Source: Deltaproteobacteria bacterium (lineage in GTDB: Bacteria > Desulfobacterota > Desulfobulbia > Desulfobulbales > UBA5123). Taken from it: 12,458 bases of DNA. The notes beneath the pieces are model-generated. The model was not told the origin of the DNA and did no database searches. It saw only the letters and a list, made by a program, of their open reading frames with translations. Made by a program: the position numbers and the translations under genes. Shown piece after piece: positions 1-5,763 of this stretch. The stretch is taken from NCBI GenBank assembly GCA_021788685.1, contig JAJYKH010000051.1:1-12458 (forward strand), in the 5' to 3' direction. Each line of letters starts with the position of its first letter. Position 1 is the stretch's first letter.

Positions 1-1
1 T

Positions 2-1159
2 CGGCGGGTGCGGGACGCCCTTGCCACCAACTTTTCGGACCTCCTCCGCTATCAGAACATGCTGTGCCGCTATGACACCATGGCCCTGAAGTCCCTTGAT
101 GTCTTTTCCGTGCACGGTTTTCCGGTCGGGCTCGTGCAATGCGAATCGAACCTCATCGGCATCGCTAACGGTGACGGCATCAACGTCGGTAGCGGCGGCT
201 GGCTGAACATCGTGGAGAAATTCCGGAAGGCCAAGGCATACTGCGATGCCCCTTTTGAGATCCGGCATACCGGGGCGAAGAAGGTCAAGGTGCCCATTCC
301 GGGAGAATGGATCGGCGATACCCGAAACGGCTGCAAGGAACGTGATATTCGGCTCGTCTGCGGCAGCGCCACCGATGCCGATCTTGAGCCGGAAAGCCTC
401 GACGGCGTCTTCACTGATCCCCCTTATTTCGGGAATGTCCAATATGCCGAGCTGATGGACTTCTGCTACGTCTGGCTGCGGAAGCTCTCGCAAGCCCTCC
501 CTTTCCAGGCCATCAGCACCAGGAGCCCCGATGAGCTGACCGCGAATCTCACGATGGGACGGGATATTTCTCACTTCACCGAAGGGATCTCAACGGTCTT
601 TTCCAAGATGGTCAAGGCATTGAAACCCGGGAAACCATTTGCCTTCACGTACCACCACAACAGCATCGAGGCCTATTTCCCACCTGCGGTCGCCATTCTC
701 GATTCCGGGCTCGCCTGCACCGCCTCCTTGCCATGCCCCGCCGAAATGGGTGCCTCCATTCACATCAACGGCACCGGCTCTTCGGTGGTAGATACCGTCT
801 TCGTCTGCAGATCAACCGGCGTCGTTTCCCGCAGGACCTTGGCGGCAACAGTCGAGGATTTCGCGCATCTCCTCACGAGAGACACGGAAGACTTGCGTGA
901 AGGCGGGCACCAGCCCACTCGCGGCGATATCCGTTGCCTCATCTTCGGGCATCTCGTCCGGATGGCCATCTGGAACCTGAGAAAAGGGTGGAACGCAAGC
1001 TTATCGGCACAAAGAAAATTGACGCTCATCGCCCAGCATCTCACTTCCTTGCCCCAGCCTGATGAAATCGGGATGGCGGTTTCCCCGGAAGACGCCTCGC
1101 TGGAGGTGGTTATGAACGAGACCGGCGGCTGCTACGATTTGGAAGAAATATCCTTTTGA
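2..1159 (+). CDS. DUF1156/COG1743-type DNA methylase, C-terminal part (5' truncated)
   Basis: The reading frame is open from the window edge to the TGA at 1157-1159, so this is the C-terminal part of a longer protein. The GTG at position 8 is probably not the true start. Counting from that codon, residues 136-146 read TDPPYFGNVQY. This is the DPPY catalytic motif IV of amino-methyltransferases (N6-adenine or N4-cytosine) in the form typical of the large DUF1156/COG1743 methylases, followed by the usual aromatic stretch ELMDFCYVWLRKL. A later segment (FAFTYHH, about residue 213) fits the last strands of the Rossmann fold. Full-length relatives are, from memory, around 900-1000 aa, with the SAM-binding motif I in the missing N-terminal part. 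Such methylases occur in multi-gene phage-defence operons. The next gene follows after 15 bases with its own ribosome-binding site, which suggests one transcript. The family call is firm; the target base and the defence type cannot be decided here. Confidence 0.85.
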   Translation, partial: RRVRDALATNFSDLLRYQNMLCRYDTMALKSLDVFSVHGFPVGLVQCESNLIGIANGDGINVGSGGWLNIVEKFRKAKAYCDAPFEIRHTGAKKVKVPIPGEWIGDTRNGCKERDIRLVCGSATDADLEPESLDGVFTDPPYFGNVQYAELMDFCYVWLRKLSQALPFQAISTRSPDELTANLTMGRDISHFTEGISTVFSKMVKALKPGKPFAFTYHHNSIEAYFPPAVAILDSGLACTASLPCPAEMGASIHINGTGSSVVDTVFVCRSTGVVSRRTLAATVEDFAHLLTRDTEDLREGGHQPTRGDIRCLIFGHLVRMAIWNLRKGWNASLSAQRKLTLIAQHLTSLPQPDEIGMAVSPEDASLEVVMNETGGCYDLEEISF

Positions 1160-1174
1160 AAGGAGAGAGACGGA

Positions 1175-2218
1175 ATGGCCGGCAAGCGACCCTACGAGCT
1201 GAGCCAGAAGGAGCTTGAGTCGAGAATCGAGGAGATGGTGACCACCACCATAGCCGATCTCTCCTCGGAGTTTCTTCTCATGCCTATAGGCAACGGCTTC
1301 ATCCGCTACCAGGAATTCCAGGCCGCCTACGAAGTCCTGAAACAGAAAACGGGCTGCTTCGAAAAACTTACCGCCGAAACCGTTCGCTCCTCCTTGATGG
1401 AGAACAGCCTGGTCTTTGGCGTGCTGCGGTCGATTCTGGGCATGACCGCCCCGGAATGGGCGGAGCTGGCCCGTTCCGAGCTTGACAGTGACATCAATCA
1501 AGGAGCGGCGCGGCAGATTGATAAGAACTGCCGGAAGATGGGATACTACCCGAATCTGAGCCGCCGGTCGGCAACCAAGACCCTCGGGAGGATCGACTCC
1601 CTGATCGAGGTCGCCGTTCAATACATCAAGAAAGGAGCCCCTCCCGAACAGGAAGGCTTCCTCCACCGGCTGACGAAATTCGACACCACCTTTGGCGAGG
1701 AATCTCTCTCCTATGCGGCCAAGGAAAACGTCCCCTACGCCATGCTTCTGTATGAACGGTATCTGGGACGGCCTTTTGCCGCCCACCGGGATGCGGTCTC
1801 GGAGCTAGTGGGAGAGGTGATGGAGAATGCCATCGAAAAACGCCTTCGGGAGGCCAAGGTCTCCTACCGAAAAACCGGAAGGGCTGAAAAGCTCCCGGGA
1901 TTCGGCCAGGCGCCTGATTTCTGCATCCCCGATGAGATCAGCCCCAAAGTCATCATCGAAGCGAAGGTCACCAGCGATGACGGAACGGCAAGGGACAAGG
2001 TGGCGAGAATCAAGGAGCTGGAGACACAGAGGAACAAGCACGTTCAGGATGGAAAACCATGGTACGAAGTCGTGGCCTGCATTGATGGTCGGGGTTTCCG
2101 GCAACGGCGGAACGACATGCGCGATTTGATCCTCAGGCTCAACGGGAAGGTTTTTACCGCGGCCACCCTTGACCATCTGATCACTGACACCAGCATCAGG
2201 GACTTTCGAAGCAGCTAA
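1175..2218 (+). CDS. Putative restriction endonuclease with C-terminal PD-(D/E)XK domain
   Basis: This 347-aa protein starts at an ATG preceded by AGGAGAG at 1161-1167 and directly follows the methylase. I do not recognise the full-length family. The C-terminal third contains APDF (D248) followed 14 residues later by VIIEAKV (E262, K264), which is the D-(x)n-E-x-K pattern of PD-(D/E)XK nucleases. It sits between hydrophobic strands as expected, and a conserved-looking strand (EVVACIDGRG) follows. The N-terminal two thirds are mostly helical and charged, without a known motif, and may serve in target recognition or oligomerisation. There is no signal peptide or membrane segment. Its place right after a DNA methylase suggests it is the cutting partner of that system. 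It could instead be a modification-dependent nuclease or an accessory subunit. The domain call is fairly sure; the partnership is inferred. Confidence 0.7.
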   Translation: MAGKRPYELSQKELESRIEEMVTTTIADLSSEFLLMPIGNGFIRYQEFQAAYEVLKQKTGCFEKLTAETVRSSLMENSLVFGVLRSILGMTAPEWAELARSELDSDINQGAARQIDKNCRKMGYYPNLSRRSATKTLGRIDSLIEVAVQYIKKGAPPEQEGFLHRLTKFDTTFGEESLSYAAKENVPYAMLLYERYLGRPFAAHRDAVSELVGEVMENAIEKRLREAKVSYRKTGRAEKLPGFGQAPDFCIPDEISPKVIIEAKVTSDDGTARDKVARIKELETQRNKHVQDGKPWYEVVACIDGRGFRQRRNDMRDLILRLNGKVFTAATLDHLITDTSIRDFRSS

Positions 2219-2228
2219 GCGCCCACTC

Positions 2229-2259
2229 CCCGGTTGCGCTTCCCACAGCAACTCCCGGG
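2229..2259. terminator. Possible hairpin after the nuclease gene
   Basis: CCCGG-TTGC at 2229-2237 can pair with GCAA-(ctc)-CCGGG at 2248-2259 around a 10-base loop. This gives a GC-rich hairpin 10 bases beyond the nuclease stop codon in the gap between two converging operons. No run of T follows on the + strand, so it is a weak candidate for intrinsic termination. Confidence 0.25.
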
Positions 2260-2292
2260 TGAGGCAGGCAAGGGCCGTGCGGGAGGGGCTCC

Positions 2293-2358
2293 TTATCGAT
2301 TTCCTTCATGGAAGTTGTCCAGCTCATCAAGCACCAGCCGCGCGAACCACTCCCGGTC
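2293..2358 (-). pseudogene. Coding remnant A (unidentified family), homologous to 5404-5528
   Basis: In one - strand frame this stretch reads DREWFARLVLDELDNFHEG and stops at the TAA at 2293-2295. The frame stays open back into the end of vsr but has no start codon of its own. Part of it (2307-2360) aligns with 5475-5527 at about 43 of 55 columns. Most changes are conservative in the - strand frame (D/E, F/L, H/Y), as expected of related coding sequence. I cannot name the protein family. It is best read as the 3' end of a lost gene, or a short displaced C-terminus. Confidence 0.4.
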
Positions 2359-2389
2359 CCCCGGTGACCTTTTCTGGGGACCTTCGCCC

Positions 2390-2908
2390 TCACTCTTCGG
2401 CGGAGAGTGCCGGCGGCCGGTTGGCCATGGCTTTCGAGGCCGGCCTCAGCCGCCCGCGTTCATCCTCCGCCAGAAGTGCATGCACCTCCGCAGCAATGCT
2501 TTGCGCCCGCCCCAGCACATCCCTTTCCCAATAACGAAGAACCCTCCACCCCATCCCGGTCAGCAGCTCGGTGTTGCTCCTGTCCCGCTCCATGTTGTAG
2601 GCGATCTTCTGCAGCCAGTAGTCCGGGTTTGCGCCCTGCGCCAGCTTGCGCCGGCGCTCCTCCCAATTCCGGCCGTGCCAAAAATCGCCATCCACGAAAA
2701 TCGCCACTTTCTTCCCGCGGAAGACGATATCCGGCTTGCCCGGGAGGTCACCGGCATGGAGCCGGTAACGCAAGCCCCTTTCCCGCAGGGCCTTGCGGAG
2801 GGCCATCTCCGCCCTGGTCCCTTTTTTTCCGGTGCGGCTTTTGATTCGGGAGGCGAGCTGGGAGGAGGGAGATAGGCCGTGGAAACGGGGGGACCTGTTC
2901 CGGCTCAT
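2390..2908 (-). CDS. vsr: Vsr-like very-short-patch-repair endonuclease
   Basis: This 172-aa protein matches the Vsr endonucleases, which nick beside T:G mismatches formed by deamination of 5-methylcytosine. Visible family blocks are the RAEMALRKAL helix with E34, the core LPGKPDIVF with D60, AIFVDGDFWHG with H78, the YWLQKIAYNMERD helix and GWRVLRYWE. Aligned with E. coli Vsr as I recall its numbering, E25, D51 and H69 are kept. H64 is replaced by D73, and the zinc ligands C66, H71, C73 and C117 appear as D75, R80, W82 and R129. That places it in a divergent branch that seems not to bind zinc. About 25 C-terminal residues extend past the usual end. Its ATG overlaps the TGA of an upstream mini-ORF (ATGA) and no clear Shine-Dalgarno precedes it, so translation is probably coupled. 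Its neighbour is a C5-cytosine methyltransferase, the classic partner. Confidence 0.9.
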   Translation of the reverse strand: MSRNRSPRFHGLSPSSQLASRIKSRTGKKGTRAEMALRKALRERGLRYRLHAGDLPGKPDIVFRGKKVAIFVDGDFWHGRNWEERRRKLAQGANPDYWLQKIAYNMERDRSNTELLTGMGWRVLRYWERDVLGRAQSIAAEVHALLAEDERGRLRPASKAMANRPPALSAEE

Positions 2909-2991
2909 TTGGCGAGCAGCGCCTGCTGCAGGGCGAAGTCGAGCAGCGGTTTTCGGTGGCGCTCGCTGACTGAAAACCGGCGGTAATCCAT
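2905..2991 (-). CDS. 28-codon mini-ORF coupling the methyltransferase gene to vsr
   Basis: This small frame begins with ATG directly after the methyltransferase stop (TAAATG) and ends in a TGA that overlaps the vsr ATG (ATGA). It encodes 28 residues, beginning MDYRRFSVSERHRK and ending in the leucine/glutamine-rich stretch LLDFALQQALLAK, a plausible amphipathic helix. GGGAG in the end of the methyltransferase gene lies 12 bases upstream of the ATG, farther than usual. The exact junction on both sides suggests either a real micropeptide or a translational relay that carries ribosomes from the methyltransferase gene to vsr. I recognise no homologue. It could also be the shrunken remnant of a longer gene. 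Confidence 0.45.
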   Translation of the reverse strand: MDYRRFSVSERHRKPLLDFALQQALLAK

Positions 2992-4254
2992 TTAGGCGGC
3001 GATCTCCCGGGACTGGGCCTGGTATCCCTTCCCGGTGCCCGGATGAGGGGCGTGCTGGCCGACCAGCTGCAGATATTTCTGCGGGACCGGCCTCACCGGC
3101 TCCGGCGGCGGCAGCTGCCCCTGCTTCCGGGGAATGAGCCGAGGCTCGCGGCCGGCCTCCTCATCCTGGAAAAAGCGGCACCGGATCTCGAGGCCCAGCT
3201 TTTCGGCCAGCGCGGAAGGAACGGCATTGCCGACCTGCCTCTGGACGGCCTGGAGCGGCCCCTTCACGGCAAAGCTGTCCGGAATCGTCTGGAGCCTGCA
3301 GAGCTCCCGGGCCGAGAGACGCCTGTTTTTCCAGTGGAACGGCCCGGTGGCCGGCCCCGGCTGGGCGGTCAGCGTCCAGGAGGGCTGCTCCTTGGCCAGC
3401 TTCAGCAGGAAGTTCCAGAAACGGCGCCGCCAGCCGAAAAGCGGCAGTCCACCACCGCGGTCGGTATGAAAGAGATAGTTCTGCCCCTCCGGGACGGAGG
3501 GCAAAAGGTCCGCCCACTTGCCCCGCAGGAGAAGCTCCGGAGAGTCGTCTTCCTCCAGGTCCCACAGGGCGTCCCAGGCGTTGCGGGACGGCCTCAGCGT
3601 GTCCGGGAACAGGCTCGACGTTTTTTCCTGCTGTCCTTGGGAAAAATCATGGGTGGGGAGCAGGCCGCCGAAATCGATCCCCTCGCGGGACCCCACCAGA
3701 AAGGCCCTTTCGCGCGCCTGGGGGACCCCGAAATCGGCGGCGTTGAGCGTCAGCCGCTTGATCGTGTACGAGGTGCAGAGGCTCTTGTTGATGGAAGCAA
3801 TGGTGGCCAGGATCAGTCGGAGTCCCTCGTCCTTGCCCTTGAAGGTGAGACCGGTCACGTTCTCCATGAGAAAAGCGCGCGGGCGGGTATCGCGCAGAAC
3901 GCGCAAGAAAGCGGAAACAGTGCCGGCCCGGGGGTCATCAAGCCTCTTGGCATCGCCGCTCGCCCAGTAGCCCGCCTTCGAGAACGGCTGGCAGGGGGGG
4001 CCGCCGATGAGAAGATCCGCCTCCCCCGGCTCGATGCCCCCTGTCTTGAGAAGCTCGTCGGAGGTGATCGTGTGGATGGAGCGGGGGATGACCGGCCAGT
4101 CCCGATTGGCCCGCAACGTGGAGACGCAATCGCCGTCCATCTCCACGGCGACGCAGGTCTCGAATCCTGCCGCCTCCATGCCGAGATCGAGGCCGCCTGC
4201 CCCGGTGAAGAGGCTGATTGCCTTGTATTTGAGGGTCCTGGGAGGAGGAGTCAT
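2992..4254 (-). CDS. dcm: C5-cytosine DNA methyltransferase (Dcm-like)
   Basis: This 420-aa protein has the ordered motifs of C5-cytosine methyltransferases, which transfer a methyl group from S-adenosylmethionine to cytosine C5. Motif I is SLFTGAGGLDLG (14-25). Motif IV is GGPPCQPFS with catalytic C88. Motif VI is ENV (131-133). Motif VIII is QARER (178-182). The target-recognition region spans about 200-310. The motif IX region is RRLSARELCRLQ (310-321) and motif X is QVGNAVP (339-345). All catalytic residues are present, so it is probably active. A basic, proline-rich tail of about 60 residues follows. The ATG at 4252-4254 has only a weak Shine-Dalgarno. The gene precedes the mini-ORF and vsr in one operon. 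No separate cognate restriction enzyme is next to it, so it may be an orphan Dcm-like enzyme with its repair nuclease, or the modification half of a reduced restriction system. The target sequence cannot be read from the protein. Confidence 0.95.
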   Translation of the reverse strand: MTPPPRTLKYKAISLFTGAGGLDLGMEAAGFETCVAVEMDGDCVSTLRANRDWPVIPRSIHTITSDELLKTGGIEPGEADLLIGGPPCQPFSKAGYWASGDAKRLDDPRAGTVSAFLRVLRDTRPRAFLMENVTGLTFKGKDEGLRLILATIASINKSLCTSYTIKRLTLNAADFGVPQARERAFLVGSREGIDFGGLLPTHDFSQGQQEKTSSLFPDTLRPSRNAWDALWDLEEDDSPELLLRGKWADLLPSVPEGQNYLFHTDRGGGLPLFGWRRRFWNFLLKLAKEQPSWTLTAQPGPATGPFHWKNRRLSARELCRLQTIPDSFAVKGPLQAVQRQVGNAVPSALAEKLGLEIRCRFFQDEEAGREPRLIPRKQGQLPPPEPVRPVPQKYLQLVGQHAPHPGTGKGYQAQSREIAA

Positions 4255-4265
4255 GGCTCACTTGG

Positions 4266-4280
4266 GGGAAAATATTTCCC
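4266..4280. promoter_or_regulatory. Palindrome upstream of the methyltransferase gene
   Basis: GGGAAA-ATA-TTTCCC is a perfect 6+6 inverted repeat lying 12-26 bases upstream of the methyltransferase ATG. It could be an operator or an RNA hairpin that limits translation, since expression of such methyltransferases is often held in check. No regulator gene for it is visible in the window, so the role is inferred from position alone. Confidence 0.3.
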
Positions 4281-4318
4281 GCAAACTGCCATAAATTCGA
4301 CTGGCTAGCAATAGCCTT

Positions 4319-4544
4319 TTATTGCAGGTGCCGCTGCCCCGCCAAGTACTGCTGCCACGACCGCTCGTAGGCCCAGACGAAGACGTCCGCAGCAGCTCAA
4401 CGCGGTTCAGCTCGAAAACCCGGAGCACGCCTCCGCGTAGGCCCGCTCCGGAACGTCGAGAACGACAGGGGGCAGAGGTTGTGCTTGATGAGCGGGATGT
4501 TGGCGCAGGCGCGAAACGCGCTTGCTCACGTCCTCGAAAGGCAA
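4319..4544 (-). pseudogene. Fic-family protein, C-terminal remnant with multiple frameshifts
   Basis: Joined across - strand frames, this stretch spells the C-terminus of a Fic-family (AMP-transferase type) protein. The pieces in order are LPFEDVSKRVSRL (4544-4506), ANIPLIKHNLCPLSF (4504-4460), DVPERAYAEA (4457-4428), VFELNRVELLR (4419-4387) and DVFVWAYERSWQQYLAG (4387-4337), ending in TAA at 4319-4321. The pieces lie in different frames, so at least four frameshifts fall within about 225 bases, too many for a single sequencing error. The catalytic Fic motif HxFx(D/E)GNGRxxR is not present; the N-terminal part is gone. I recognise the ANIPLI, VELLRDVFVWAYERS pattern from memory of Fic proteins. 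It occupies the gap between vapC and the methyltransferase gene. Confidence 0.75.
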
Positions 4545-4643
4545 GGGATGGAGTCCGGCCAATGGGGCTCTATCAGGGAGGGTGCCAGGGGTCGGCAGTT
4601 CGGCGGAAGCGGGGGAAGCGGAGAGTTTCTCTAAATCGGCGAT

Positions 4644-5048
4644 CTAAATAACGACCAGGTCCAGCCCGGGAATGTCTTCAAAATCCTTTTTATTGCGCGT
4701 GAGCAGACGGAACCCGTGCTGGACCGCCTGGCTGGCCAGCCACAGGTCTTGGACCCGGTACCGGTGGCTCCGGCCATTGGCTTTGACCTGTGCCGCCAGA
4801 TGGCCGAAAATTTCGCCCGTCCCGCCGTCGATGCCCAGGTGCGGTTTCCGCTGCAGCCGCCGCAGAGCCGCCCGCCGCCTTTCGCGAATGCCTGGATCAG
4901 GGGCCGTTTCCGCGCCGAAGGCGAGCTCGGCAATGGTGACTGGCGAGAGATAAACCGGTTCCTCCCTCGTCACCATGGCAACGTCTGCCGGCGCCAGGGC
5001 GCCCTGCTCGACATCGATCCAGATACAGGTATCGATCAGGAACCCCAT
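4644..5048 (-). CDS. vapC: VapC-type PIN-domain toxin ribonuclease
   Basis: This 134-aa protein has the PIN-domain fold pattern of VapC toxins, Mg2+-dependent ribonucleases that cut RNA, often tRNA or rRNA, when the antitoxin is lost. The four acidic active-site residues are in their usual settings: D6 in FLIDTCIWID, E41 in TIAELAFG, D101 in VQDLWLASQA and D122 in TRNKKDFEDI. Length is normal for the family and no residue is missing, so the toxin should be active. Its ATG lies inside the end of the antitoxin gene (13-base overlap), the usual coupled arrangement. It is likely repressed together with vapB from the palindromic site upstream. Confidence 0.92.
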   Translation of the reverse strand: MGFLIDTCIWIDVEQGALAPADVAMVTREEPVYLSPVTIAELAFGAETAPDPGIRERRRAALRRLQRKPHLGIDGGTGEIFGHLAAQVKANGRSHRYRVQDLWLASQAVQHGFRLLTRNKKDFEDIPGLDLVVI

Positions 5049-5302
5049 GGATCGCGAACCCCTTTCCCAACGGTTTCATCCGTGCTCTTGCCGGCATCGG
5101 CCCAACCCGCGGCAGCTTCCGGCGACAGGGTCCGGTAAAGATCGGACATGGCTTCCAATGCGGTCTGTCTGCCCGGCCCGGGGATGAGGCGGGCAATGCG
5201 CTGGTGGTTGCGCTCGATTTCGATCTCCTCGCCTCCCACCGCCATCCGGTCAAGCACCTGCCGCAGGTTGCGGGCCAATTCCGTCGCTGTGATCGTCTTC
5301 AT
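5036..5302 (-). CDS. vapB: Phd/YefM-family antitoxin (VapB partner)
   Basis: This 88-aa protein begins MKTITATELARNLRQVLDRM and continues with EEIEIERNHQRIARLIPG. That is the N-terminal DNA-binding dimer fold of Phd/YefM antitoxins (an ITATE-type first strand, then a basic I-x-R-x-x-x-R-I-A-R-L-I strand). The C-terminal half, after about residue 45, is the part expected to wrap the toxin. The ATG at 5300-5302 follows AAAGGTGAGG. The gene comes first in the operon and overlaps vapC by 13 bases. It should neutralise VapC and, as is typical, repress its own promoter at the palindrome 20-34 bases upstream. Confidence 0.88.
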   Translation of the reverse strand: MKTITATELARNLRQVLDRMAVGGEEIEIERNHQRIARLIPGPGRQTALEAMSDLYRTLSPEAAAGWADAGKSTDETVGKGVRDPWGS

Positions 5303-5321
5303 TCCTCACCTTTCCGTAGAA

Positions 5322-5336
5322 TATGATTTTATCATA
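5322..5336 (-). promoter_or_regulatory. Palindromic operator/promoter of vapBC
   Basis: TATGAT-TTT-ATCATA is a perfect 6+6 inverted repeat in an AT-rich pocket upstream of vapB. On the - strand the arm TATGAT also makes a good -10 hexamer, so binding by the antitoxin-toxin complex would block RNA polymerase. The -35 match (TTTCCA, 18 bases further up) is weak. The autoregulatory role is inferred from what is known of Phd-type operons. Confidence 0.5.
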
Positions 5337-5403
5337 CTTTACGCACCCAGGCCTTGGAAACAAGATTTCTTTCCCGCAGAGATAGTGGACTGATCTATAA
5401 AAA

Positions 5404-5528
5404 TCATGAGCTTCCCTCCCCCGCTCGCCCGCCCAAAAGGCTACCTCCCCGGCCGCAGGCCAAGCGCTTGGCACCATAGAGGTTTTCCAGCTCATCGGCC
5501 ACCTGCCGCACGGACGCTCCCGGTCTCC
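5404..5528 (-). pseudogene. Coding remnant B (unidentified family), homologous to 2293-2358
   Basis: On the - strand this reads GDRE, then after a one-base frame change SVRQVADELENLYGAKRL and on to a TGA at 5404-5406. The DRE..R.V.DEL.N pattern and about 43 of 55 aligned bases match remnant A. The missing base relative to A near 5517 suggests a frameshifted, non-functional copy. No start codon or complete domain is visible. The surrounding 5340-5620 region holds nothing else that I can support as a gene. Confidence 0.4.
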
Positions 5529-5622
5529 TCGGGGGCCGTTACCGGGACCACTCACCTCTTCCGCGAGGGCGGACGCCCGCCCATGACCATGGAGCGGACC
5601 CCCTCGGTCAGAGGATGGCCCA

Positions 5623-5739
5623 CCCCGCCGCAAACGGCTCTCTAACCGACCCCCTCCTCCATGCTATATCGAATGAGAGCTTCTGCCGCTCTTCCCCCAC
5701 CGTCTTTGCGCTCTTTTCCGACCACGACCGGCACGACCC
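5623..5739 (+). repeat. Direct repeat copy 1 (left of kup)
   Basis: This imperfect copy of 8036-8154 has the same orientation and about 80% identity by hand alignment. Shared exact blocks include CACCGTCTTTGCGC and CTTTTCCGACCAC. It lies between remnant B and the 3' end of kup. It retains TGCTATATC at 5662-5670, the counterpart of the extended -10 element in copy 2. Any transcript from it would run rightward, antisense to kup. No open frame is shared convincingly between the copies. Confidence 0.8.
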
Positions 5740-5763
5740 CACCAGGCAAGCCATTTGTCCGCC

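Noticed and set aside
2196..2393. 65-codon - strand frame starting GTGA at the vsr stop codon
   Set aside because: The GTGA overlap looks like coupling, but the peptide is unlike a folded protein, and the neighbouring frame carries the peptide pattern shared with 5404-5528.
2..4254. A DISARM system made of the amino-methylase plus the C5-methyltransferase
   Set aside because: The two methylases are convergent, not in one operon, and no DISARM helicase, DUF1998 or PLD gene is visible. The left flank could still change the view of the amino-methylase alone.
3043..4308. 421-codon + strand frame opposite the methyltransferase
   Set aside because: It mirrors the - strand gene, which has all C5-methyltransferase motifs. 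The + frame has no recognisable domain or ribosome-binding site.
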